35,603 nucleotides of DNA from Clostridia bacterium (GTDB lineage Bacteria; Bacillota; Clostridia; Oscillospirales; Acutalibacteraceae), in contig JAFVBH010000071.1 of the NCBI GenBank assembly GCA_017480115.1, positions 1 to 35,603 of the forward strand, written 5' to 3'. Shown piece after piece: positions 6,950 through 14,502 of this stretch (position 1 is the first letter of the stretch; each line of letters opens with the position of its first letter). The position numbers were made by a program, and so were the translations under genes. The notes under the pieces are model-generated. The model was not told the DNA's origin and made no database searches. It worked only from the letters and a program-made list of their open reading frames with translations.

Positions 6950-8125
6950 ATGATCGTTAACAAACCGCCTATGGGCTGGAACTCCTGGAATACGTTCGGC
7001 GAGGAGATCAATGAAAAGGTCGTAATGGAGACCGCGGATTACATTGTTGACAGCGGGCTGAAAGATTGCGGCTACGAGTACATAATCATTGACGATTGCT
7101 GGAGCCTGCGGGAGCGGGACGCAAACGGCGAGATCGTGCCCGATCCCGAAAAATTCCCTCACGGCATGAAGTATGTGGCAGACTATATCCATGCAAAGGG
7201 CTTGAAATTCGGTATGTATTCCTGCGCCGGTACCATGACCTGCGCCCGTTATCCCGGCAGCGTGGGCTATGAGTTCATCGACGCCGCCTGCTTCGCGCGC
7301 TGGGAGGTCGATTATCTGAAATATGATTACTGCTTCCACCCGCTGACCGAGGAGGGGCATAACCTGTACAAGCGCATGGCGCTGGCGCTGTCCAACTGCG
7401 GCAGAGACATCGTGCTTGCCGCCTGCTCGTGGGGCGCGGACAACACCAAGACATGGATCAAGGAGACCGGTTCCGATACCTTCCGTTCCACCGGGGATAT
7501 TAACGATTCGTGGGCGTCGATCAAGGATCTGGCGACCTCGCAGCTGCAGGTGGCGGAGTACAACGGCAAGGGCTGCTTTAATGATATGGATATGCTGATC
7601 GTCGGCATGAAGGGCAAGGGCAACGTCGCGCTGACCGGTTGTACCGACGACGAATACCGCACCCATTTCGCGCTGTGGGCGTTTATGGGCTCGCCGCTGA
7701 TTATCGGCTGCGATCTGCGCAGGATCGACGCGGAATCGTTCAAAACGCTCACAAATAAAACGCTGATCGGCATCAATCAGGACGCCTGCTACCGCCAGCC
7801 GTTCTTCGCCAACCGGAAACGCAGCTACAGACCTGTGCGTAACGGCGACGAACCGCTGTACGACAGTTATGATCTGGATTGCCCCGTCATGGCGCGGCTG
7901 CTGGAGAACGGCGACATCGCCATCGGCGCGTTCAATCTCGCCGACGATAAGCGCGCGTTCTGCGTGCAGCTGCCCGATTTGGGGCTCGGCGTTGCCACCG
8001 GCAAGACCTTGCAGCTTGTTGACGCCTGGACAGGGGAGAGCAGCGCGCCGGTCAACGATACGATCTACGGAGAATTGCAGCCTCATTGCAGCGTCGTATG
8101 GCGCGCAAAGGTGGTTGACCGCTGA
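6950..8125 (+). CDS. Alpha-galactosidase / alpha-N-acetylgalactosaminidase, glycoside hydrolase family 27
   Basis: This 391-residue protein has no signal peptide, so it is probably intracellular and acts on imported alpha-galactosides. GH27 hallmarks are in order: PPMGWNSWNTFG at the N-terminus, IIDDCW, GLKFGMYSCAG, the nucleophile Asp in DYLKYDYC (about Asp126), and the acid/base Asp in STGDINDSW (about Asp183). FNDMDMLIVG, ALWAFMGSPLIIGCDLR and a C-terminal beta domain follow. I take ATG 6950, seven bases behind GGAGA; an in-frame ATG at 6932 has no ribosome binding site. The stop overlaps the next start. Confidence 0.93.
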   Translation: MIVNKPPMGWNSWNTFGEEINEKVVMETADYIVDSGLKDCGYEYIIIDDCWSLRERDANGEIVPDPEKFPHGMKYVADYIHAKGLKFGMYSCAGTMTCARYPGSVGYEFIDAACFARWEVDYLKYDYCFHPLTEEGHNLYKRMALALSNCGRDIVLAACSWGADNTKTWIKETGSDTFRSTGDINDSWASIKDLATSQLQVAEYNGKGCFNDMDMLIVGMKGKGNVALTGCTDDEYRTHFALWAFMGSPLIIGCDLRRIDAESFKTLTNKTLIGINQDACYRQPFFANRKRSYRPVRNGDEPLYDSYDLDCPVMARLLENGDIAIGAFNLADDKRAFCVQLPDLGLGVATGKTLQLVDAWTGESSAPVNDTIYGELQPHCSVVWRAKVVDR

Positions 8126-8331
8126 TGGCGGACTGCAAGCAATGCGGCAAATGCCTGACCGGAGACGAGATCGGTTTAACGAAAAAGCTGATGGGCAAAG
8201 CCGTATCGGAATTTTTGTGCCTTGACTGTCTTGCCGTGCATTTCGGCTGCGGCACGGCGCTGCTGCAAAGCAAGATCGCCCAGTATAAAAAAATGGGCTG
8301 CGCCTTGTTTGCGGGCGAAGATAACTTCTGA
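8125..8331 (+). CDS. Small Cys-rich (zinc-ribbon-like) protein
   Basis: This 68-residue protein has clustered Cys: CKQCGKC at the N-terminus, CLDCLA in the middle, then FGC and GC near the end. It probably binds a metal ion. Its ATG overlaps the TGA of the alpha-galactosidase (TGATG), so the two are translationally coupled. I recognise this as a recurrent small clostridial protein type, but know no function. A link to sugar metabolism is only suggested by the coupling. Confidence 0.75.
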   Translation: MADCKQCGKCLTGDEIGLTKKLMGKAVSEFLCLDCLAVHFGCGTALLQSKIAQYKKMGCALFAGEDNF

Positions 8332-8409
8332 TTCATATTTTTATTGCAAATGGTCTTACGCCTTTATCGACAACCTGCGCGTTATCGCAAATCGATAACG
8401 CTGATAAAA

Positions 8410-8446
8410 ACAAAGCATCGACTGTGTAACGCGGTCGATGCTTTGT
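8410..8446 (-). terminator. Terminator of the MarR-ABC operon
   Basis: ACAAAGCATCGAC (8410-8422) and GTCGATGCTTTGT (8434-8446) form a perfect 13-bp stem with an 11-base loop. On the minus strand it is followed by a T-run and begins six bases after the ABC transporter stop. A separate seven-bp hairpin, GTTATCG/CGATAAC, lies at 8381-8399. Confidence 0.88.
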
Positions 8447-8451
8447 TGTAA

Positions 8452-11196
8452 TTATTCGGTTCTGAGCGCTTCCACGGGGTCTTTTTTCGCCGCCATGGAG
8501 GAGGGAATCAGTCCCGCGATAAAGGTCAGGAACATGCTGATCGCGACCAAAATACCCGCGTCGCGGACGGGCAGCACCGCGGAGACGGGAACGCCTGTCA
8601 GCTTATGCAGAATCAGATTGATGGGAATCTCCAACAGTCCCGTCACGATGATGCCCACCATACCTGCCGAAAAGCCGATGATCACGGTTTCGGCGTTAAA
8701 TACGTTGGAAACGTCGCGCTTTGAGGCGCCGATGCTTCTCAAAATACCGATCTCCTTGGTGCGTTCGATGACGGAAACATAGGTGATAATGCCGATCATA
8801 ATGGAGGAGACCACCAGCGAGATCGCCACAAAGATGATCAGCGTGTAGGTCACGATGTCGATCGCCTGCGTCGCCACGTCCATGATAATGCCGATATAAT
8901 CCGTGCAGTTGATGGTCAGTTCCTCGTGTCCCTCGTCCGCCACCGTTTCATTATAGTAGGCGATCATGTCGTTGACCTGCGCCTTAGTTTCAAAGTCTTT
9001 GGGGTAGATAAAGATCGAGGTGGGCGTATCTTCATCGGAATAGCCGATGGTTTCAAAGGTCTTTGCCAGAGATCGCTGGGCGTTGACCGTATCGATATAC
9101 GCTTGCTTCATGGCAATGACCTGCGCGTCGTTGAGATAGCCCTCCATCAGCTTTTTCTGCAAACTGCTGATGTCCGTAAAATCGAACAGCGATGCAAGGT
9201 CGGTAATGTCGATCTGAGAGAGATCCATATCCGCCGCCATGGATAAAAACGGGGTAATGTCGAGATACCGGAAGTCGATCTGCGTCAGATCGATGTCGGC
9301 AAGATCGAAATCATTCACGGACATATCCACAAATTCCAGACCGGTAATCACGTCTTTGGCAGTATCCGCCAGCTGCTCCTGCACCACTTGGGAGGCGGTG
9401 TTGGTTTTCATGGCGTATTCCATCAGTTCGCCGGGATAACCGATATAGCCGGTGCCGACAGAAAGCACATTGTCCTTGCTGGGGCGGATAATGCCCACGA
9501 TGCTGATATCCACCGCGTCGTCCATGATGCTGTTGATGTAAATGGGGTTGTTGCTGTTGTCCGTCCAGAGACCGGTCTCCTCGTTCTTTGACATATAGTC
9601 GCTGTTGAGCAGCAGCTTGAATTTCAGGTTCATCACCTCTTCAAAGGTGTATCTGGGCTCGGTCTCGTCCGCCATATCGTCGCCGCTGGCAATGGCGGTC
9701 ATCAGGTTGGACATCATCTCGCTCTGGTCCTTCAGACCCAGCGCGTATGCCATCATTTCGTTGATCTCGTTATTGCCGTCCACGATCACAACGACCTCGT
9801 TGAACGCCTCCGGCAGTCTGCCGGAAAGAATATCGTAATGCTCGCCAACATCGTCGTTTTCACCCACCAGCTCTTTCCACAGATTGGAATAGCTGTCAAT
9901 ATCGATGAAATTCTCCATGCCCTGCATCTGTGAACCCATGTTCATCTGATCCATCATGGTACTGGGATTGACCTTGATGTTTGCGCCGGTGTCCACGCGG
10001 TAAATATTCAGCGGGGTCGCGTAGTTGTACTGAATATCGTTGCACAGCGCGTCAAACTGTGCTTTATTGTCGTCGATGTATTTTTTAAAGCTTTGCAGAT
10101 TGTTCGCCGAGGACTGCGCGATAAAGGTGTTGAGCATGGTGGTAAACGCCTTGTTGATATACACCGCGTCATCGGTGTCGTGATCCACGCCCATCAACGG
10201 GTTCAGTCCCATGGCGGTTTCCAAAATGCTGTCGGTATTGGTCGCTTCCTTTTCCACCGACATGGGGAACAGCAGCAGCGCGTCGCTTTCGATTTTATCG
10301 ATATAGGCGTTAATGCCGTTGGACAGCGCCAAAATCAGCGCGATGCCGATAATGCCGATGCTGCCCGCTACCGCGACGATGATCGTCCTGCCTTTTTTTG
10401 TAATCAAATTTCGCAGACTCAGGGTAAACGCCGTACGCATGGTCATGGAGGGCTTTTTGCCCTTTGCCTGTTCCTCCGCAGACTTCTGCTGTTCGGCGGC
10501 GTAATCCTCTTTGTCGGGGGTGAACGGATTGGAGTCGTCCACCACCTGCCCGTCCAGACAGCTGATGATGCGGTTTGCGTATTGATACGCAAGGTCGGGA
10601 TTATGCGTGACCATGATAATCAGTTTATTCTTTGAGATCTCTTTTAATAACTCCATGATCTGCACGCTGGTTTCGCTGTCCAACGCGCCGGTGGGTTCGT
10701 CGGCAAGGATAATATCGGGGTCGTTGATCAGCGCGCGGGCAATGGCGACGCGCTGCATCTGACCGCCGGACATCTGCGCCGGCCGTTTATTGATATGCTC
10801 GCCGAGTCCAACCTCCTGCAGCGCCTTGATCGCTCGCTCTCTGCGCTCTTTCGGAGAAACGCCGGAGAGGGTCAACGCCAGCTCCACATTGGCAAGTACG
10901 GTCTGGTGCGGGATCAGGTTATAGCTTTGGAAAACGAAACCGATGGAGTGGTTGCGGTAGGTGTCCCAGTCGTCGTCGGAGAAGGTCTTGGTGGATTTCC
11001 CGTTAATGATCAGATCGCCGCTGGTGTATTTGTCCAGACCGCCGATAATGTTCAGCATGGTGGTCTTTCCGCAGCCCGATGGCCCGAGAATAGCGACAAA
11101 CTCGTTTTCCCTGAAATTGATGCTGATATTTTTCATGGCGCGTACCGTGGTATCGCCGGTGACGTAATCCTTTACAATATCTTTCAGTATCAGCAT
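8452..11196 (-). CDS. ABC transporter, fused ATPase and FtsX-type permease (MacB-like)
   Basis: This is a 914-residue protein. Residues 1-~225 are an ABC ATPase: Walker A GPSGCGKT at 38-45, signature MSGGQMQRVAIARAL, Walker B IILADEPTGALD and the switch His in MVTHNPD. A linker is followed by one membrane helix (TIIVAVAGSIGIIGIALILAL), a large ~450-residue extracytoplasmic domain rich in Asp/Met, and three C-terminal helices of the FtsX/MacB permease fold, including RTKEIGILRSIGASKRDV. Such proteins act as mechanotransducers or exporters rather than classical importers. It is the last gene of an operon, three bases behind the 872-aa protein, which is presumably its extracellular partner. Confidence 0.92.
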   Translation of the reverse strand: MLILKDIVKDYVTGDTTVRAMKNISINFRENEFVAILGPSGCGKTTMLNIIGGLDKYTSGDLIINGKSTKTFSDDDWDTYRNHSIGFVFQSYNLIPHQTVLANVELALTLSGVSPKERRERAIKALQEVGLGEHINKRPAQMSGGQMQRVAIARALINDPDIILADEPTGALDSETSVQIMELLKEISKNKLIIMVTHNPDLAYQYANRIISCLDGQVVDDSNPFTPDKEDYAAEQQKSAEEQAKGKKPSMTMRTAFTLSLRNLITKKGRTIIVAVAGSIGIIGIALILALSNGINAYIDKIESDALLLFPMSVEKEATNTDSILETAMGLNPLMGVDHDTDDAVYINKAFTTMLNTFIAQSSANNLQSFKKYIDDNKAQFDALCNDIQYNYATPLNIYRVDTGANIKVNPSTMMDQMNMGSQMQGMENFIDIDSYSNLWKELVGENDDVGEHYDILSGRLPEAFNEVVVIVDGNNEINEMMAYALGLKDQSEMMSNLMTAIASGDDMADETEPRYTFEEVMNLKFKLLLNSDYMSKNEETGLWTDNSNNPIYINSIMDDAVDISIVGIIRPSKDNVLSVGTGYIGYPGELMEYAMKTNTASQVVQEQLADTAKDVITGLEFVDMSVNDFDLADIDLTQIDFRYLDITPFLSMAADMDLSQIDITDLASLFDFTDISSLQKKLMEGYLNDAQVIAMKQAYIDTVNAQRSLAKTFETIGYSDEDTPTSIFIYPKDFETKAQVNDMIAYYNETVADEGHEELTINCTDYIGIIMDVATQAIDIVTYTLIIFVAISLVVSSIMIGIITYVSVIERTKEIGILRSIGASKRDVSNVFNAETVIIGFSAGMVGIIVTGLLEIPINLILHKLTGVPVSAVLPVRDAGILVAISMFLTFIAGLIPSSMAAKKDPVEALRTE

Positions 11197-11199
11197 TGG

Positions 11200-13818
11200 T
11201 TATCCCTCCGTTTTCTCTTTCTGATTTTCACGCTTACGCCGCAAGCGCAGAAATGCGTCCGCGATGTTTCGGCGGTTGATGATAATGACAATTACAAGCA
11301 TGAGCAGCACCACCGCCGCCGTGGCGATCGGTTCGGCAAGGTTTGCACGCCGTTTTTTTGATTGGTAGATAATGGTCGGGATATAGTCACCCGTGGCTGC
11401 CTCCTGTATGGCGCGGTCCCTGAAAAACAACCGGTACAGCCATTCGATCAGCTCGTCTGTCGTCATATCGTTCATCTTTTCGCCAATGGTGGCGGCATAG
11501 GAACTGAACATAGCGTTGCCGTCGCCGTCTCCGTCCATGAAACCGGCGAGCAGATCGCCGTTGTCGGGATTTTTTATGGCGTCAACAATATATCGCAGGA
11601 GTGTAATAAAGATCGCCGCCTGGTCGGCTTGAATATAGTCCACGGTCATTGCCGCGCCCTGATAGGTGCGCTTGCTCTGCATCTGCGTCTGTGTACCCAT
11701 GCCGATCAGCGATTGCAGATCCGGTTTCTTCAGTTTGATCGTATCAGAAAATTCGGTCACGGTAGTTTCCAACGTGGTGATAAGGTCGGTTTTCTTGATC
11801 TCCGTAAGGTCAAATCCCAGTGCGTTCAGATCGATGGAAAACTCCTGCTGCATCGTTTCTAACGGCGCCAGCAGATGTTCGATACACCGGGTCAACCCGT
11901 CGTTTTGGATAAAGTAAAGAGCGTTGGGCAGGATCTCCGTCAGCGTAAATACGGGGCGTTCCGAGATTCGATCCACGAGATCCAGCACGGGGTCGAGAAT
12001 ACCGGTCAGGATCGCGTCTTTCCCTCGGTTTTTGATATAGGCGTTATAGTCCTGAATGCTGTTCGGCGCGCAGCCCAGCGCCTCCAACAGCGGGATCACG
12101 GCGGTGTTATAGCCGTTACTGCCGCCGATATGAATGCTGCCCAGCAGTTCCACCGTGCCGCCGGCAAGCAGCGCCTCCAGCAGCGGGCGGAACGGCCGCA
12201 GGATCGCGGTCAGCGCCCGTTCAAAGCCGCTGCGGTTTCCGTCGTTGAATCCCCAATACACACTGTTGACGCTGTCCCAGCTTGTGTGGTTGTACAGCGT
12301 ATTGCGCGCAGAAGAAAAGCTGCCGCCCGAAAGCTCATTCGCCAGCTGGTAGGGCGCCGCGGGAATGCCCAGCATGCTCACTGCGCTGCCGACGTCGCCG
12401 CCCAGCATCCCGTAAACGGTCTTTGCAACGGTGGTGATCAACGCGTTGGAGTAGATGCGCGCTTGCAGCAATTCGGCGATGCTGTCATAAGCCGTCATAT
12501 CTTTGATCGCTTCATTCAGAATTTCGTCGATGCCCTCCAACGCGTGCTGATAATTTTCCCGCGTCAGGTTGGGTGTGTAGGTAACGCTGACCGGCGTATA
12601 AGCGCCGCTCGGCCATTGATAGTCCAGCGTCATGCCCTCGGCGGCGGTGAACAGCTTGACGATCAGCGCCAGCAATGCGTCCGTCTCCTTCGCCAGCAGG
12701 GAATCCAGCACCTTTGCCGCCATATCGCCGCTCTCGTTCATGGGCAGCATCGCGCCGATCTTGCCGCTGTTCAGTTTCGCCGCTTCGATCAGCCAGCGGA
12801 AGATTACAACATAGGCGGCGCCCGCGTCGCCGCGGCAGGCGACCAGTTTATCAAGGTTAATGTCAGGGAATTTGATTTTTGTGTTTTTTGCCGCATCGTT
12901 GAGAAGCACGGCAAGATTATTTTTGAATTGCAGTGTGAATTTGCTTGGATCCTGTAATACCATCAGGAAGGAGAGCATCTGTGTGCCGGAAAACAGCTGA
13001 CGGACATTGCCGACTTTCAAAGTGAGTGGTTGCAGCAATGCGTCGATACCGGCTTCAAAATCACCGTTTTTTATATAGTTTGCCAGCTCCGGGAGCACCC
13101 GCGTCAGGGTCGCGGTGGGCGCGTCCAGCACGGTATTAAAAAATGACAGCAGTGATACGATGATATTGGCTAGCATGCTGTTTTTATTGTTGGCCGCCTC
13201 GATCTTAAAGCTTTCGTTGCTTTTGAGCTCGGTGCAGTCCAACACGCGCAGCAGCGGCAGAATGCCGTTGTTATAGCCGTCAGCACCGTTTAAATTTAAA
13301 AACGATACATTGTAATCGCCGGAGCAGAGCAGCATGTACAGAATATCGTTAAAAGGCGAAAGCATCGCGGCGACTGCGTCCGCAAAGGCGCGTTCATCGG
13401 TAACGCCCCACCGGGCGTTTGATAAATCCGCGTCCTGCCACGATGCGGCGTTTGTCAGCGCCTGCGCGATGGTGGGATAGGCGGCGAGGCGGTCTGCAAG
13501 GGCGGCGGGAGAAACCTCAAGCCCGGCGCCGGAAAGGGCACTCGATTGCTCGCCCAGCGCCGAGTAAACAGAGATCAATATCTGCGACAGCGTCGCGTCC
13601 TTATATAATTCGCCGTAAACGGTATCCCGCAGTCCTTTGCCGGTCAGCGCCGGTACGGCGTTGCGGATCAGTATATCCGTTTTTTCTATGCTTTGCGCCG
13701 CCGTTTGCGCGGTGACCCCGGCGGGGTAGCTGAAGGCGGCAAATGCCGGTATGGTCGCGGATACGGCGATCAATCCGGCGATCAGTGTGCAAAGCAGTCT
13801 GTGTACGGTTTTTTTCAT
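11200..13818 (-). CDS. Large secreted, membrane-anchored protein with an internal duplication; unknown family
   Basis: This is an 872-residue protein. Residues 1-28 are a signal peptide ending in PAFA. A C-terminal membrane helix lies at about 829-848 (AVVLLMLVIVIIIN), followed by a basic cytosolic tail, so most of the protein is outside the cell. The ectodomain contains two copies of a ~330-residue unit offset by about 390 residues. Paired landmarks are TVYGELY/TVYGMLG, SWQDADLSNARWGV/SWDSVNSVYWGF, LSPFNDILYMLL/LRPFRPLLEALL, GADGYNNGILPLLRVLDC/GGSNGYNTAVIPLLEALGC, TLTRVLPELANYI/TLTEILPNALYFI and two AAYVVIF-RW/AAIFITL-RY segments. It sits between a MarR regulator and a MacB-like transporter. 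Function is unknown; a partner of the transporter is inferred. Confidence 0.85.
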   Translation of the reverse strand: MKKTVHRLLCTLIAGLIAVSATIPAFAAFSYPAGVTAQTAAQSIEKTDILIRNAVPALTGKGLRDTVYGELYKDATLSQILISVYSALGEQSSALSGAGLEVSPAALADRLAAYPTIAQALTNAASWQDADLSNARWGVTDERAFADAVAAMLSPFNDILYMLLCSGDYNVSFLNLNGADGYNNGILPLLRVLDCTELKSNESFKIEAANNKNSMLANIIVSLLSFFNTVLDAPTATLTRVLPELANYIKNGDFEAGIDALLQPLTLKVGNVRQLFSGTQMLSFLMVLQDPSKFTLQFKNNLAVLLNDAAKNTKIKFPDINLDKLVACRGDAGAAYVVIFRWLIEAAKLNSGKIGAMLPMNESGDMAAKVLDSLLAKETDALLALIVKLFTAAEGMTLDYQWPSGAYTPVSVTYTPNLTRENYQHALEGIDEILNEAIKDMTAYDSIAELLQARIYSNALITTVAKTVYGMLGGDVGSAVSMLGIPAAPYQLANELSGGSFSSARNTLYNHTSWDSVNSVYWGFNDGNRSGFERALTAILRPFRPLLEALLAGGTVELLGSIHIGGSNGYNTAVIPLLEALGCAPNSIQDYNAYIKNRGKDAILTGILDPVLDLVDRISERPVFTLTEILPNALYFIQNDGLTRCIEHLLAPLETMQQEFSIDLNALGFDLTEIKKTDLITTLETTVTEFSDTIKLKKPDLQSLIGMGTQTQMQSKRTYQGAAMTVDYIQADQAAIFITLLRYIVDAIKNPDNGDLLAGFMDGDGDGNAMFSSYAATIGEKMNDMTTDELIEWLYRLFFRDRAIQEAATGDYIPTIIYQSKKRRANLAEPIATAAVVLLMLVIVIIINRRNIADAFLRLRRKRENQKEKTEG

Positions 13819-13837
13819 AAGATTTCTCCTCCCCGCG

Positions 13838-14278
13838 TCAGCTTTTTCTTATAAGCATGGCTTCCATGTTGCCGCAGATTTTTTCCGCCACGTCGATAAA
13901 AAGATGCAGTTCACTGTCGGTGACGCCCGACAGCAGTTTTTTTTCGGTATTTTCTTTCAGTGCGCCAAGCTCGGCGACAGCCTGCCTGCCGATACTCGTA
14001 ATATCGTAGGTGATGCACCGTCTGTCCGTTCTGTCCTGCACCGGCGTCAGAAATCCTTTTTGGCACAGCGTATCCATTGCCTGCGAAACATGCCCCTTGG
14101 TCAATGACAGACTTTTGTAAATGGTGCTGGCTGTGGCGTTTGCGCTGTTGCATAAAAAGTAAAGAATTTCGATCTCGACCTGCTTCAGATCATACTTTTC
14201 GCGGATCTGCGCGTAGATTTTATCCACGTATTTTTTAAACAGTCTCCCTTTCAGCAGAGCATCTATATCCTTATCCAT
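13838..14278 (-). CDS. MarR-family transcriptional regulator
   Basis: This 146-residue protein has the MarR winged helix: N-terminal dimerisation helices, recognition region STIYKSLSLTKGHVSQAMDTLCQKGFL, the wing signature DRTDRRCITYDIT, then C-terminal helices. I take ATG 14276-14278; a TTG two codons upstream is possible. It is the first gene of the operon with the 872-aa protein (19-bp gap) and the ABC transporter. Palindromes over its own transcription start suggest autoregulation, released by a small ligand or stress as in other MarR systems. Confidence 0.93.
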   Translation of the reverse strand: MDKDIDALLKGRLFKKYVDKIYAQIREKYDLKQVEIEILYFLCNSANATASTIYKSLSLTKGHVSQAMDTLCQKGFLTPVQDRTDRRCITYDITSIGRQAVAELGALKENTEKKLLSGVTDSELHLFIDVAEKICGNMEAMLIRKS

Positions 14279-14297
14279 ACACAAACACTTTCTTTTG

Positions 14298-14327
14298 GTT
14301 TAAACTTAAACAGTTTAATATTGAACT
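14298..14327. promoter_or_regulatory. Probable MarR operator (two adjacent palindromes)
   Basis: GTTTAAACTTAAAC (14298-14311, arms GTTTAA/TTAAAC) abuts AGTTTAATATTGAACT (14312-14327, 7 of 8 positions symmetric). Both lie just downstream of the -10 of the MarR promoter, where a bound dimer would block transcription. Confidence 0.65.
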
Positions 14328-14338
14328 AAATTTTCTCA

Positions 14339-14367
14339 ATCATACTACTTGTTCCCCATAAAGTCAA
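14339..14367 (-). promoter_or_regulatory. Promoter of the MarR-ABC operon
   Basis: On the minus strand, TTGACT (14362-14367), a 17-bp spacer and TATGAT (14339-14344) precede the operator and the MarR start. Confidence 0.75.
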
Positions 14368-14440
14368 TGGAATTATTGTTAAATTACACCAATTTTTTTT
14401 CGTTCTTTTTGGGCGTTTTTACCTTATGGAGAATTTGATA

Positions 14441-14469
14441 TTGCTTTTATTTCTTTTTGTCTATATAAT
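14441..14469 (+). promoter_or_regulatory. Promoter of the tandem membrane-protein genes
   Basis: TTGCTT (14441-14446), a 17-bp spacer and TATAAT (14464-14469) lie 34 bases before the ATG at 14503. Confidence 0.65.
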
Positions 14470-14502
14470 GTATGCAGTATTTAATTTGGAGTGGAAATAC
14501 GG

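Noticed and set aside
6911..8086. 391-residue minus-strand frame opposite the alpha-galactosidase
   Set aside because: It is a mirror frame of a GC-rich gene with GH27 catalytic motifs on the other strand; composition is typical of shadow frames.
11875..12957. 360-residue plus-strand frame opposite the 872-aa protein
   Set aside because: Rich in Arg, Gln and His with no domain pattern; the minus-strand protein has a signal peptide, a membrane anchor and an internal repeat.
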